Source of the DNA: DASRFS01 sp035260725
GTDB lineage: Bacteria; Patescibacteriota; Microgenomatia; Levybacterales; UBA12049
Length of the DNA: 19,410 nt
Assembly (NCBI GenBank): GCA_035260725.1
Contig: DATFUR010000039.1
Span: forward strand, 1 to 19,410
Direction: 5' to 3'
Both the position numbers and the translations under genes were made by a program. The first letter of the stretch is position 1. The number at the start of each line of letters is the position of its first letter. Of the stretch, positions 12,802 to 19,292 are shown one piece after another. Under the pieces are notes generated by a model. That model did no database searches. It was not told where the DNA came from and was given only the letters and a program-made list of their open reading frames with translations.

Positions 12802-13449
12802 ATGGTACAAGATCAAGAACCCACTCAAGAGCCACGTGTTTTAGAGACGGAACAAGCTACCCAGGCACATAGCAGGGAGGATTTGGCAGAGAGAACAAAA
12901 GATTTGGACGCAGATACCAAGATGTTTATTTCTAATGCCGGATTTGATTTGGAGTCATTAATAAGAAGGTGGAAAGGAAAACGAGATTCTTGGGAGGAGA
13001 TAAAAGGAAAAAAGGTTTTAGATCTGGCATCTGGTTCTGCTGCAGCGTCAAAGTGGCAACCGTATTTTGCAAGGTTGTGTGCCAATAACGGAGCTTTGGT
13101 AACGGTAGTCGATAAACTTCCCCAGGTAGGTCGTGATAAAGAGCTTTTTCGCGGGATAACAACAGACCTTGTCCTGACAGTGATGGGGGAAAATTTGGCA
13201 GAAGTTGTGGGTCAAGAGGAATACGATGTCGTGCACTCTATTAATTTTATAGGAGCCTCTCCTTCTCCCGAACTCTTACAAGAACTTAGGGTGCTGCACA
13301 TAAAAGAAGAAGATTTTCACATGGCATTTTCTAGACAGGCTTTTAGTTTACTCGCAGAAGGCGGAGTAATGTATCTTGATGAACGGGATCCTGCAAAAAG
13401 TGAAGATATTTATTACACAAAAAAAGAAGGAACACTTGTCCGATTGTAG
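12802..13449 (+). CDS. Class I SAM-dependent methyltransferase-like protein
   Basis: 215 residues with a Rossmann-type core. Motif I is VLDLASGSAAAS (about residues 72-83), a Gly-poor variant of the SAM-binding loop. The acidic residue ending strand 2 is D104 (VTVVDKL). Further blocks are YDVVHSINFIGAS (141-153) and LLAEGGVMYLDE (183-194), which correspond to strands 4 and 5. The first 40 residues are acidic and Gln/Glu-rich and probably disordered. The substrate is unknown. It is not one of the rRNA methyltransferases I would recognise by motif, such as KsgA, RsmA or RsmH. It has its own promoter and sits alone before fusA; there is no sign of truncation. Confidence 0.7.
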   Translation: MVQDQEPTQEPRVLETEQATQAHSREDLAERTKDLDADTKMFISNAGFDLESLIRRWKGKRDSWEEIKGKKVLDLASGSAAASKWQPYFARLCANNGALVTVVDKLPQVGRDKELFRGITTDLVLTVMGENLAEVVGQEEYDVVHSINFIGASPSPELLQELRVLHIKEEDFHMAFSRQAFSLLAEGGVMYLDERDPAKSEDIYYTKKEGTLVRL

Positions 13450-13451
13450 TT

Positions 13452-13479
13452 TTTAAATTCAGAAAAATTGTGGTATACT
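13452..13479 (+). promoter_or_regulatory. Promoter of fusA
   Basis: TTTAAA (13452-13457), a 16-nt spacer ending in TGG, then TATACT (13474-13479), an extended -10. The expected start near 13486 is the first base of the 5' arm of the leader hairpin. Confidence 0.55.
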
Positions 13480-13486
13480 AATTTTT

Positions 13487-13535
13487 ACTCTCGGGCCCTC
13501 CTTCGTTAAAACTACGAAAGGGTAAGAGAGTTTTT
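13487..13535 (+). promoter_or_regulatory. fusA leader hairpin with T run just before the start codon
   Basis: ACTCTC (13487-13492) pairs with GAGAGT (13526-13531), CCCT (13496-13499) with AGGG (13519-13522), and TTCGT (13502-13506) with ACGAA (13514-13518), around a 7-nt loop. A run of T (13531-13535) follows and the ATG is at 13539. The whole untranslated leader is therefore one terminator-like hairpin that holds the only purine-rich stretch available for ribosome binding. The central core is shared with the tuf leader. Confidence 0.6.
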
Positions 13536-13538
13536 ATT

Positions 13539-15641
13539 ATGGCAGACGCACCTAAAGAAGTTGATTTAGAAAAAGTAAGAAACATTGGGATTATTGCTCA
13601 TATTGATGCCGGAAAAACCACGACAACAGAGCGTATTCTTTTCTATACTGGAAAAACATATAAGATCGGTGATATAGATGAAGGAAATACCCAAATGGAT
13701 TGGATGGAACAGGAAAAAGAAAGAGGAATTACAATTGTTTCCGCAGCCACAACCGCTTATTGGAAAGACTACAGAATAAATATTATTGACACTCCCGGCC
13801 ACGTTGATTTTACAGCAGAAGTAGAAAGGTCTTTGAGAGTTTTGGATGGAGGCGTTACTGTTTTGGACGCGGAAGAAGGAGTTCAGAGTCAGTCCGAAAC
13901 TGTTTGGAGACAGGCGGACAAATACAAAGTTCCAAGAATTTGTTTTGTAAATAAAATGGACAAATTAGGAGCCGATTTTTTTGCAACCATAAAATCAATC
14001 GAAGAAAGATTGGGAGCAAATCCTCTTATTATGGTACTCCCAATCGGAGTTGAGTCAACCTTTACAGGAATAGTTCACCTCATGGAGCAAAAAGCATATA
14101 TTTGGGTGAATGATAATCTTGGAGCAAAGTTTGAAGTAACAGATATCCCCGAGGACATGAAAGCACAGGTCGAAGAATACAGACATAAATTAGTAGAAAA
14201 AATTGCCGAGACAGATGACGTACTTTTGGATAAATATCTAAACAACGAGGAAATATCAGACGAAGAGTTAAAAATAGCTTTAAGAAAAGCAGTTATTGCT
14301 TATAAATTAGTTCCAATTTTTGCAGGCTCAAGTCTTAGAAATAAAGGAGTGCAACCTCTTTTGGACGCAGTTATCGATTATCTTCCGTCTCCTTTGGACG
14401 TTGGAGAAATTGTGGGTTTTAATCCAAAAACAAACGTAGAAGAAAAAAGAAAACCTCTTCCAACAGAGCCTCTTTCGGGACTGGCCTTTAAAATCCAAAT
14501 CGATCCTCATGTTGGGAAACTTACTTACTTTAGAGTCTATTCCGGAACTGTTACGGCCGGATCCTACATTCATAATGCCACAAAAAATATTACCGAGAGG
14601 ATAGGACGTATTCTTCTTATGCACGCAAACCACAGGGAAGAAATAAAAGAAGCAAAATCGGGAGAGATTGTAGCATTGGTCGGTCTTAAGGATACAACTA
14701 CGGGAGACACTTTGTGCGACGAAAAATCCCCGATTATTTTGGAAAAAATAACTTTCCCGGAACCTGTTATCTCTCTCGCAATCGAACCAAAAACAAAAGC
14801 GGACCAGGAAAAATTGGGATTTGCTCTAAAAAGATTATCGGAGGAAGATCCTACATTTTCTATAAAAAGTAACCACGAAACAGGACAAACTATTATTTCC
14901 GGAATGGGAGAATTACAGCTTGAAGTTATGGTCGACAGAATGAAAAGAGAGTTTGGAGTACTCGCCAATGTGGGAGCGCCTCAAGTTGCATATAAGGAAA
15001 CTGTTAAAGTTGAAGCAGAAGGGGAAGGAAAATATATCCGCCAGTCAGGAGGACGCGGACAATACGGACACTGTTTCCTCCGCGTTACGCCAAAACCCCG
15101 CGGCGAAGGATATGAATTTGTGGACGCTATAAAAGGTGGAGCAATTCCCGCAGAGTTTATTAGATCGATAGAAAAAGGGGTAGTTGAGAGAATGGAAAAC
15201 GGAATTCTTCTTGGATACCCAATGGTAGACATGACAGTTACCGTTTATGACGGATCTTTCCACGAAGTTGATTCGTCCGACGCCGCATTTAAGATCGCAG
15301 CCTCCCAGGCATTGCAGGCGGCATGCAGAAAAGCACAATTAATGCTTTTGGAGCCTGTTATGAAAGTTGAAGTAACAACGCCGTCGGAATTTTTGGGAGA
15401 AGTAATTGGAGATTTGTCCTCAAAGAGAGCGCAGATTTTAGGCACCGAAGAAAGAGGAAAAGCAACGATAATTTTGGCCACCGTTCCTCTTGAGGAATTG
15501 TCGGGTTATGCAACAACTCTTAGGTCTATGTCTCAAGGAAGAGCTTCGTATTACATGGAGCCTAGCCACTACGAGGAAGTTCCTCAAAATATAGTTTCGC
15601 AAATGCTTGCGAAATCCACTTACACCGGAAGAGCCGAATAA
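13539..15641 (+). CDS. fusA: Elongation factor G
   Basis: 700 residues, full length for EF-G, the GTPase that drives tRNA-mRNA translocation. G1 is [11 protein letters not shown] (20-30), the switch I region contains [12 protein letters not shown] (61-72), G3 is DTPGH (84-88) and G4 is NKMD (138-141). G5 is the GSSLRNKG block near residue 265, where GSA is commoner. Domain IV is intact, including GRGQYGHC and the tip loop [17 protein letters not shown]. The C-terminal domain V ends with the [26 protein letters not shown] block. It has its own promoter and structured leader instead of following rpsG directly, and ends at a hairpin terminator shared with the convergent DUF1761 gene. Confidence 0.98.
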   Translation: MADAPKEVDLEKVRNIGIIAHIDAGKTTTTERILFYTGKTYKIGDIDEGNTQMDWMEQEKERGITIVSAATTAYWKDYRINIIDTPGHVDFTAEVERSLRVLDGGVTVLDAEEGVQSQSETVWRQADKYKVPRICFVNKMDKLGADFFATIKSIEERLGANPLIMVLPIGVESTFTGIVHLMEQKAYIWVNDNLGAKFEVTDIPEDMKAQVEEYRHKLVEKIAETDDVLLDKYLNNEEISDEELKIALRKAVIAYKLVPIFAGSSLRNKGVQPLLDAVIDYLPSPLDVGEIVGFNPKTNVEEKRKPLPTEPLSGLAFKIQIDPHVGKLTYFRVYSGTVTAGSYIHNATKNITERIGRILLMHANHREEIKEAKSGEIVALVGLKDTTTGDTLCDEKSPIILEKITFPEPVISLAIEPKTKADQEKLGFALKRLSEEDPTFSIKSNHETGQTIISGMGELQLEVMVDRMKREFGVLANVGAPQVAYKETVKVEAEGEGKYIRQSGGRGQYGHCFLRVTPKPRGEGYEFVDAIKGGAIPAEFIRSIEKGVVERMENGILLGYPMVDMTVTVYDGSFHEVDSSDAAFKIAASQALQAACRKAQLMLLEPVMKVEVTTPSEFLGEVIGDLSSKRAQILGTEERGKATIILATVPLEELSGYATTLRSMSQGRASYYMEPSHYEEVPQNIVSQMLAKSTYTGRAE

Positions 15642-15655
15642 GACAAAAAAATAAT

Positions 15656-15679
15656 AAAGAGATTTTTACTCTCTTTTTT
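15656..15679. terminator. Bidirectional terminator between fusA and the DUF1761 gene
   Basis: AAAGAGA (15656-15662), a 7-nt loop, then TCTCTTT (15670-15676) running into further T on the plus strand. On the minus strand the same stem is followed by an A/T-rich tract rich in T, so it can serve both convergent genes. Confidence 0.75.
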
Positions 15680-15706
15680 CAAGAATAAAGTTCGAGATCT
15701 AAAGTC

Positions 15707-16120
15707 TTATTTAAGATAAGACAAAACAGCCGCCATCACCAAAATGGTAACAAGCTGACCAGCTGCTCCCAAAAAGAAAAGATTCCAAGACTTTCCTTCC
15801 CAGAGAACAACTCCGACTTTTTCTACTGCTTGGAATCCAAGCCACGCCCAGAATGCAACCATCAAAGCACCTGTTAAGCCGGTTGTTCCGGTAAGCCCTA
15901 AGAAGGCTGCCAAAACATAAGCCGTAACTACCGATGCGACAAATTGTATAACGTAGGTTTTAGGCATGTCGTTTTTGTTGCCCATTTCCTTTGCTCCGGT
16001 TAACTTTATCCAAGTCTTACCAAACAAAGGACCATACCAAATATATCCTACAGCCATGGCTGCTACTGCTGCTGCTAAAACTGCGGTGTAATTAACTGTT
16101 ACTGCAGGTAAAAGATTCAA
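15707..16120 (-). CDS. DUF1761 family four-helix membrane protein
   Basis: 137 residues from a TTG start. The frame extends upstream to a GTG at 16156, but the region just before the TTG reads GAGGGGGTGA with 7 nt spacing, a good Shine-Dalgarno, and the family-like sequence begins with VNYTAVLAAAV. Four hydrophobic helices are visible, near the N terminus (TAVLAAAVAAMAVGYIWYG), in the middle (two, TYVIQFVASVVTAYVLAAFL and LMVAFWAWLGFQAVEKVG) and at the C terminus (LFFLGAAGQLVTILVMAAVL). The WYGPLFGKTW motif after helix 1 is the hallmark I recall for DUF1761 (PF08570), small bacterial membrane proteins of unknown function. The gene is convergent with fusA and divergent from the PIG-L gene, with a long leader. 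Confidence 0.85.
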   Translation of the reverse strand: MNLLPAVTVNYTAVLAAAVAAMAVGYIWYGPLFGKTWIKLTGAKEMGNKNDMPKTYVIQFVASVVTAYVLAAFLGLTGTTGLTGALMVAFWAWLGFQAVEKVGVVLWEGKSWNLFFLGAAGQLVTILVMAAVLSYLK

Positions 16121-16209
16121 AATAAATTCACCCCCTCGTCGAAGCACGATTTTCACTCTTCATCCTCAACTGAGTTCGGATTTCAGAGACGCGATCGGCT
16201 TCTCCTCTT

Positions 16210-16230
16210 TCAAATTTCTACGAAATTTGA
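16210..16230. repeat. Perfect 9-bp inverted repeat in the leader of the DUF1761 gene
   Basis: TCAAATTTC-TAC-GAAATTTGA is a perfect 9-bp stem with a 3-nt loop. GATC tetramers (at 16192-16195 and 16237-16240) lie on both sides with partial complementarity between them, so a larger imperfect hairpin is possible. It lies in the predicted leader transcript of the minus-strand gene. The flanks are more G+C-rich than most spacers here. Confidence 0.6.
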
Positions 16231-16252
16231 GTCGGGGATCACGTACCAATAA

Positions 16253-16280
16253 TCTATACCTATTTCGAACCGATTGTCAA
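16253..16280 (-). promoter_or_regulatory. Minus-strand promoter for the DUF1761 gene
   Basis: Read on the minus strand: consensus TTGACA (16280-16275), a 16-nt spacer, then TATAGA (16258-16253). An alternative -10 is TAGATT with an 18-nt spacer. It would give a leader of about 125 nt before the TTG start, the longest leader in this window. Its -35 box overlaps the upstream part of the divergent PIG-L promoter. Confidence 0.5.
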
Positions 16281-16284
16281 ATTG

Positions 16285-16293
16285 TGATAGAAT
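16285..16293 (+). promoter_or_regulatory. Extended -10 promoter of the PIG-L gene
   Basis: TGATAGAAT, followed by 8 nt and the ATG at 16302. No Shine-Dalgarno precedes the start, so the transcript is predicted to be leaderless. No clear -35 is present, and the divergent TTGACA lies in its spacer region. Confidence 0.55.
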
Positions 16294-16301
16294 CCAATCC
16301 T

Positions 16302-16982
16302 ATGAAGAATCTGGTTTGCATTTTTGCACATCCGGACGACGAAGCTTTTGGTCCGGGCGGAACAATTGCAAAATTGGCCAAAATTTATAATATCTATCTT
16401 CTTTGTGCGACAAAAGGAGAGGCGGGATTACAAAATCAAAAGTCAAAAATCAAAAGTCAAAATTCAAAGTCGAAAGTAAAAAGTTTGGGAGCAATCAGAA
16501 CGGAAGAACTCAAGCTGTCGGCGAAAATTTTGGGAGTCAAAGAAGTTTATTTCTTGGGTTTTAAAGATGGGACATTGTCTAACAATCTTTATCCCGAAAT
16601 AGTAAAAAGGATCGAAGTTTATTTAAAGAAATTAAAACCCGAAATTCTTTTAACTTTCGAACCATTAGGGCTTTCGGGACACATAGACCATATTGTTATT
16701 TCTATGGTTACTATGTTTGTGGCAGGCAAGTCCAAGTTTGTAAAAGAAGTTTGGCAAAATTGCCGTCTTGAAGCTGCAGAGAGAAAGCAGAATTATTTTG
16801 TCTACATGCCGCCCGGTTATAAAAAATCCCAAATCCACAAAACAATAAATGTAGAGGACATTTGGGAGCAAAAAATCGCAGCGATGAGGGCACATAAGTC
16901 TCAATTTGCAGATTTCGAGAGAATTATGGAGTGGCTCGAAAAATCTCCCAAAGAAGAATATTTTTTGGTTATTAAAAAATAA
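16302..16982 (+). CDS. PIG-L family deacetylase
   Basis: 226 residues. The family zinc-site motif AHPDDE is at residues 9-14, followed by GPGGT, and the second site GHIDH is at 126-130. By analogy with MshB and BshB, H10, D13 and H130 would bind zinc and the preceding acidic residue would be the catalytic base. These enzymes remove acetyl groups from N-acetylglucosamine-type substrates; the precise substrate cannot be assigned. The frame extends upstream to 16227, but that region contains the promoter and a hairpin, and homology begins at MKNLVCIFAHPDDE. Residues 44-61 (QNQKSKIKSQNSKSKVKS) are encoded by a heptameric DNA repeat and look like an inserted surface loop. It has its own promoter and lies between fusA and tuf. 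Confidence 0.92.
   Translation: MKNLVCIFAHPDDEAFGPGGTIAKLAKIYNIYLLCATKGEAGLQNQKSKIKSQNSKSKVKSLGAIRTEELKLSAKILGVKEVYFLGFKDGTLSNNLYPEIVKRIEVYLKKLKPEILLTFEPLGLSGHIDHIVISMVTMFVAGKSKFVKEVWQNCRLEAAERKQNYFVYMPPGYKKSQIHKTINVEDIWEQKIAAMRAHKSQFADFERIMEWLEKSPKEEYFLVIKK
16436..16483 (+). repeat. In-frame tandem heptamer repeat inside the PIG-L gene
   Basis: About seven units of TCAAAAN: TCAAAAG, TCAAAAA, TCAAAAG, TCAAAAT, TCAAAG (one base short), TCGAAAG, TAAAAAG. Because seven is not a multiple of three, the encoded peptide cycles through all frames of the unit and gives a Lys/Ser/Asn/Gln-rich loop. The insertion leaves the gene open. Confidence 0.8.
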
Positions 16983-17059
16983 AAAATCTTACCCTTCTTT
17001 CTATATCTGAATTTAGAGATAAGCATGGTTTATGCCTAATTTGGAGAGAATCGCAAATG

Positions 17060-17599
17060 CTACGCTTGCAGAGCTTTGAATGCATCGGAAACAGATACTT
17101 CTCTTCCTTGCGGAGTTAATTCGGTTTTTAAAATTGTAGCCTCTTTGTCCGATACTTCGAAACGTATCCAGGAGCTCGGAAGCTTCGAAATTCTATCCAG
17201 ACGCTCAAGAGAAACAGTCATTATAGGTTTATTCTCTTTAAGTACAAAACTTATGGATTTTCTTGCTTTCGGTAATTTTTTTACTCCCCCTCCTTCTATT
17301 TCTGCGACCCATTTAATACTCGGCGGTTCAAGTACTCCACCTTCGGAGAATGCGATACGTTGTTTGCGTCTTGAGTTGGGCAGATAAAACACTAATTTTC
17401 CTTGTATTCTGCCTCTAAATTGGAAAAACGTCATCTTATCTTCTATTTGTTTAAGTTGAAAATTATATATTTCTTGGTTTGGCCCCATTTGTGTATTCCT
17501 TCCTCGGAAAAAGGACTGTATAGCAATTACATGAGATGTTTCTTTGGGAAATGTTGGATTTAAATTCTCCGATTCCTGTAATGTCTCTCTGCCTGCCAT
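17060..17599 (-). CDS. Hypothetical protein, 179 aa, unknown function
   Basis: A soluble, basic protein with mixed alpha/beta-looking sequence. It has no signal peptide, membrane helix, cysteine motif or catalytic pattern that I can recognise. Residues about 37-80 alternate hydrophobic and charged residues as in beta strands (YNFQLKQIEDKMTFFQFRGR), and a second such stretch lies around 118-155. The last residues, VSVSDAFKALQA, look like a terminal helix. The start is well supported: TGCTATAAT on the minus strand ends 8 nt before the ATG, matching other leaderless genes here. It is convergent with the PIG-L gene and divergent from tuf. A gap of 77 nt without a clear terminator separates it from PIG-L. 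Confidence 0.65.
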   Translation of the reverse strand: MAGRETLQESENLNPTFPKETSHVIAIQSFFRGRNTQMGPNQEIYNFQLKQIEDKMTFFQFRGRIQGKLVFYLPNSRRKQRIAFSEGGVLEPPSIKWVAEIEGGGVKKLPKARKSISFVLKENKPIMTVSLERLDRISKLPSSWIRFEVSDKEATILKTELTPQGREVSVSDAFKALQA

Positions 17600-17607
17600 A
17601 GCCTGGG

Positions 17608-17616
17608 ATTATAGCA
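17608..17616 (-). promoter_or_regulatory. Extended -10 promoter of the 179-aa gene
   Basis: The minus strand reads TGCTATAAT (consensus hexamer), then 8 nt, then the ATG at 17599. It is divergent from the tuf promoter whose -35 begins at 17637. Confidence 0.6.
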
Positions 17617-17636
17617 CTTTTATTACAAATTCCCTA

Positions 17637-17665
17637 TTGACGCATGTAAGAAAATGCTGTATATT
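17637..17665 (+). promoter_or_regulatory. Promoter of tuf
   Basis: TTGACG (17637-17642), exactly 17 nt, then TATATT (17660-17665). Transcription should begin near 17672, giving a leader of about 65 nt that contains a hairpin. Confidence 0.7.
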
Positions 17666-17677
17666 CTTTTTCTATAG

Positions 17678-17731
17678 CTCCAATTCGTCCTCCTTCGCTT
17701 AAGCTTCGGATGGACAAGGGAGTAATTTTTT
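17678..17731 (+). promoter_or_regulatory. tuf leader hairpin with T run before the start codon
   Basis: CTCC (17678-17681) pairs with GGAG (17719-17722), GTCC (17687-17690) with GGAC (17712-17715), and CC with GG inside. The loop region contains the palindrome GCTTAAGC. Six T follow (17726-17731) and the ATG is at 17737. The 5' arm contains CCTCCTT, the same as the usual 16S anti-Shine-Dalgarno, and it can pair with AAGGGAG (17716-17722), the only candidate ribosome-binding site. Positions 17690-17713 match the fusA leader at 18 of 24 bases. Confidence 0.6.
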
Positions 17732-17736
17732 GATTT

Positions 17737-18921
17737 ATGGCAGAAGGTAAATACGAAAGAACAAAACCACACGTAAATATAGGAACCATCGGTCACGTTG
17801 ACCATGGTAAGACTACGCTCTCTGCTGCAATTGCGACTGTTTTGTCCAAAAAGGGACAAGCAAAGCCAATGAAGTACGAGGATATTGACAACGCTCCAGA
17901 GGAAAAAGCTCGAGGAGTTACGATTAATATTACCCATATCGAATACGAAACAGACAAACGTCATTACGCCCACATCGACGCTCCTGGGCACGCAGATTAC
18001 ATAAAAAACATGATTACAGGTGCCGCTCAAATGGACGGCGCTATTTTGGTTGTTTCCGCTCCGGACGGACCTATGCCTCAAACCCGAGAACACATTTTAT
18101 TGGCACGACAAGTCGGCGTCCCTGCAATTGTTGTTTTTCTTAACAAAACAGATATGGTGTCGGATCCGGAACTTTTGGATTTGGTCGAAATCGAAGTCAG
18201 AGAGCTTCTTACAAAATACCAATATCCAGGCGCAGAGACTCCAATTATAAGAGGATCTGCTCTTAAAGCACTCGAGGGCGACCCAGAAGCAGAAAAGCAA
18301 ATAACAGCCTTGATGGATGCAGTAGACACATTTATTCCTACCCCCGTTAGAGATACGGAAAAGCCATTCTCCATGTCGGTTGAGGACGTTTTCTCGATCA
18401 AAGGTAGAGGAACAGTCGTAACAGGGCGCGTTGAAAGAGGGAAGGTAAAAGTAAACGACACAGTCGAAATAGTCGGAATTAGACCTACAAAATCCACTGT
18501 TGTAACCGGTGTCGAAATGTTTAGAAAATCCATGGACGAGGCACAAGCCGGAGATAACGTTGGACTTTTGCTTCGAGGAATCGAAAAAGCAGATGTAGAA
18601 AGAGGACAAGTTATTGCCAAACCAGGTTCAATTACCCCTCACAAAGAGTTCGAAGCGGAAGTTTATATCCTTACAAAAGAAGAAGGCGGACGCCACACAC
18701 CTTTCTTTACAGGATACAGACCTCAATTTTATATTCGAACAACCGACGTAACAGCAGAAGTTGCACTTCCAACAGGAGTAGAAATGGTAATGCCTGGAGA
18801 CTCAACAAAAATGACAGTAAAATTAATAGTACCAGTTGCTTTGGAAGAAGGACTTAGATTTGCAGTTCGAGAAGGCGGAAAAACAGTCGGAGCCGGAGTA
18901 ATTTCGAAGATTCTTGCCTAA
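17737..18921 (+). CDS. tuf: Elongation factor Tu
   Basis: 394 residues, full length. EF-Tu delivers aminoacyl-tRNA to the ribosome. G1 is GHVDHGKT (19-26), switch I contains ARGVTINI, G3 is DAPGH (80-84) with catalytic H84, G4 is NKTD (135-138) and G5 is SAL (173-175). The usual Cys in DCPGH is Ala here, and the usual Cys/Val of NKCD/NKVD is Thr. Domain II ([17 protein letters not shown]) and domain III ([24 protein letters not shown] and [19 protein letters not shown]) are complete. It has its own promoter and structured leader, and ends at a strong hairpin terminator that overlaps the promoter of the next unit. fusA is separated from it by three accessory genes. Confidence 0.98.
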   Translation: MAEGKYERTKPHVNIGTIGHVDHGKTTLSAAIATVLSKKGQAKPMKYEDIDNAPEEKARGVTINITHIEYETDKRHYAHIDAPGHADYIKNMITGAAQMDGAILVVSAPDGPMPQTREHILLARQVGVPAIVVFLNKTDMVSDPELLDLVEIEVRELLTKYQYPGAETPIIRGSALKALEGDPEAEKQITALMDAVDTFIPTPVRDTEKPFSMSVEDVFSIKGRGTVVTGRVERGKVKVNDTVEIVGIRPTKSTVVTGVEMFRKSMDEAQAGDNVGLLLRGIEKADVERGQVIAKPGSITPHKEFEAEVYILTKEEGGRHTPFFTGYRPQFYIRTTDVTAEVALPTGVEMVMPGDSTKMTVKLIVPVALEEGLRFAVREGGKTVGAGVISKILA

Positions 18922-18942
18922 TAAGCCGATTTGTGGTATAAA
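18914..18942 (+). promoter_or_regulatory. Promoter of the 99-aa gene and S10 operon, overlapping the end of tuf
   Basis: TTGCCT (18914-18919), in the last codons of tuf, a 17-nt spacer ending in TGG, then TATAAA (18937-18942) with an extended -10. The expected start, near 18949, falls in the loop of the tuf terminator. Confidence 0.6.
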
Positions 18943-18966
18943 ATGGCCTTCGGGGCCATTTTTTTT
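18941..18966 (+). terminator. Intrinsic terminator of tuf
   Basis: AAATGGCC (18941-18948), loop TTCGG, GGCCATTT (18954-18961), then T to 18966. It is a perfect 8-bp stem with a strong U tract, 20 nt after the tuf stop. It overlaps the -10 box of the next promoter. Confidence 0.88.
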
Positions 18967-18972
18967 GGCTTT

Positions 18973-18989
18973 GAACATTAAAATATGCC
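18973..18989 (+). repeat. 17-bp direct repeat, left copy
   Basis: GAACATTAAAATATGCC spans the ATG of the 99-aa gene. An identical copy spans the ATG of rpsJ at 19276-19292. The copies are 303 bp apart, exactly 101 codons. Confidence 0.9.
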
Positions 18990-19284
18990 GTTTTATAAAA
19001 AGGAAGGAGAAAGTTGGACCGAATGGGACAGAAAGCCATTGACCTTTCAGGTAGGAAACGATCCTGTAGACGAAGTGCACCTGGCTCCAACCGAGGATCC
19101 CGATCAGGTTAAAGTTTCTCTTAAGGGGAGCGTAGTTGGGATAATTGATCACGGGGTAATTTTCCCCGGCCCCGACCACGAGGAGGCAACAATTACAGGC
19201 CTGGGGATTGCTTTTGAAAATCTAGGAAATAATTCCAGAGAAGCAATTATTTACAGTAAAGAGCCAATTAAGGGAGAACATTAA
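18985..19284 (+). CDS. Hypothetical protein, 99 aa, between tuf and rpsJ
   Basis: A soluble, acidic protein (MPFYKKEGESWTEWDRKPL at the N terminus). The middle alternates hydrophobic residues (VKVSLKGSVVGIIDHGVIF), suggesting a small beta-rich fold. There are no cysteines, signal peptide or membrane segments, and I do not recognise the family. No Shine-Dalgarno is seen before the ATG; the 12 bases upstream plus the first five coding bases are duplicated at the rpsJ start. Its 3' end supplies AAGGGAG (19270-19276), a good ribosome-binding site for rpsJ 11 nt upstream of that ATG. It appears to be the first gene of the S10 operon here, a position where no such gene occurs in the classical order. 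Confidence 0.6.
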   Translation: MPFYKKEGESWTEWDRKPLTFQVGNDPVDEVHLAPTEDPDQVKVSLKGSVVGIIDHGVIFPGPDHEEATITGLGIAFENLGNNSREAIIYSKEPIKGEH

Positions 19285-19292
19285 AATATGCC
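19276..19292 (+). repeat. 17-bp direct repeat, right copy
   Basis: This is the second copy of GAACATTAAAATATGCC, overlapping the stop codon of the 99-aa gene and the start codon of rpsJ. Confidence 0.9.

Noticed and set aside
16121..16156. GTG start of the DUF1761 gene at 16156
   Set aside because: Possible, but the extra residues (KIVLRRGGEFI) are encoded by the ribosome-binding region of the better TTG start at 16120.
16227..16301. Upstream extension of the PIG-L frame from 16227
   Set aside because: It covers the promoter and a hairpin; the family N terminus begins at 16302.
17023..17035. Hairpin GCAT-GGTTT-ATGC between PIG-L and the 179-aa gene as a terminator
   Set aside because: Only four base pairs and no T run on either strand.
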